From NCBI GenBank assembly GCA_030151135.1, contig JASLEQ010000687.1, positions 1 to 14,167 on the forward strand: a stretch of 14,167 nt of DNA, in the 5' to 3' direction. Of this stretch, positions 14,165 to 14,167 are shown one piece after another (positions within the stretch are counted from its first letter, which is position 1; each line of letters starts with the position of its first letter). Below the pieces are notes generated by a model. The model saw nothing but the letters and a program-made list of their open reading frames with translations. It made no database searches and was not told the DNA's origin. A program made the position numbers and the translations under genes. This DNA is from Candidatus Sulfotelmatobacter sp. Its GTDB lineage: Bacteria > Acidobacteriota > Terriglobia > Terriglobales > SbA1.

Positions 14165-14167
14165 TAT

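Overview
The window reads as ordinary chromosome of a high-G+C Gram-negative bacterium, most likely an acidobacterium (Acidobacteriota, Terriglobia-like). This is inference from several hints. There is a secreted von Willebrand A protein of the 'VWFA-related' type common in that phylum. There are long outer-membrane efflux proteins with a Gly-rich insert. There are also intergenic GTCATCCTGAG-type and GGGCTAAAGCCC-type repeats that I recall, from memory only, as frequent in acidobacterial genomes. I see no phage, transposase, CRISPR, tRNA or rRNA.

Layout from left to right. Positions 1-1070 (minus strand) hold a secreted VWA protein followed 9 nt later by the start of a second small exported protein that runs off the left edge. 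Positions 1357-2016 (plus) hold a membrane-anchored TPR protein. Positions 2060-3859 (minus) hold a B12-dependent acyl-CoA mutase large subunit whose substrate-pocket residues look like isobutyryl-CoA mutase rather than methylmalonyl-CoA mutase. Positions 4082-6390 (minus) hold two envelope glycosyltransferases, a WaaE-like GT2 enzyme and a polytopic PMT/ArnT-like enzyme, separated and partly overlapped by repeat elements. Positions 6502-10868 (minus) hold two tandem paralogous TolC-family outer-membrane factors, with a strong intrinsic terminator between them. Positions 11187-11996 (plus) hold truA. Positions 12102-13672 (plus) hold an aldehyde dehydrogenase cut into two reading frames by an ATGA overlap. 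Positions 13778-14164 (minus) hold a small cupin protein reaching the right edge.

The genes do not form one pathway. Envelope and export functions dominate: VWA, TPR anchor, two glycosyltransferases and two outer-membrane factors. They are interspersed with carbon metabolism (mutase, aldehyde dehydrogenase) and tRNA modification (truA). No cognate partner is present: there is no B12-binding small subunit or G-protein chaperone for the mutase, and no RND, ABC or adaptor gene for the outer-membrane factors.

I did not find a convincing new multi-gene system. The points most worth a second look are the aldehyde dehydrogenase split near its domain boundary, the F/Q active-site signature of the mutase, repeat-like elements that supply the C-terminal codons and stops of both glycosyltransferases (and one apparently inside a coding frame), and the Gly-rich, Cys-paired inserts shared by the tandem TolC paralogues.
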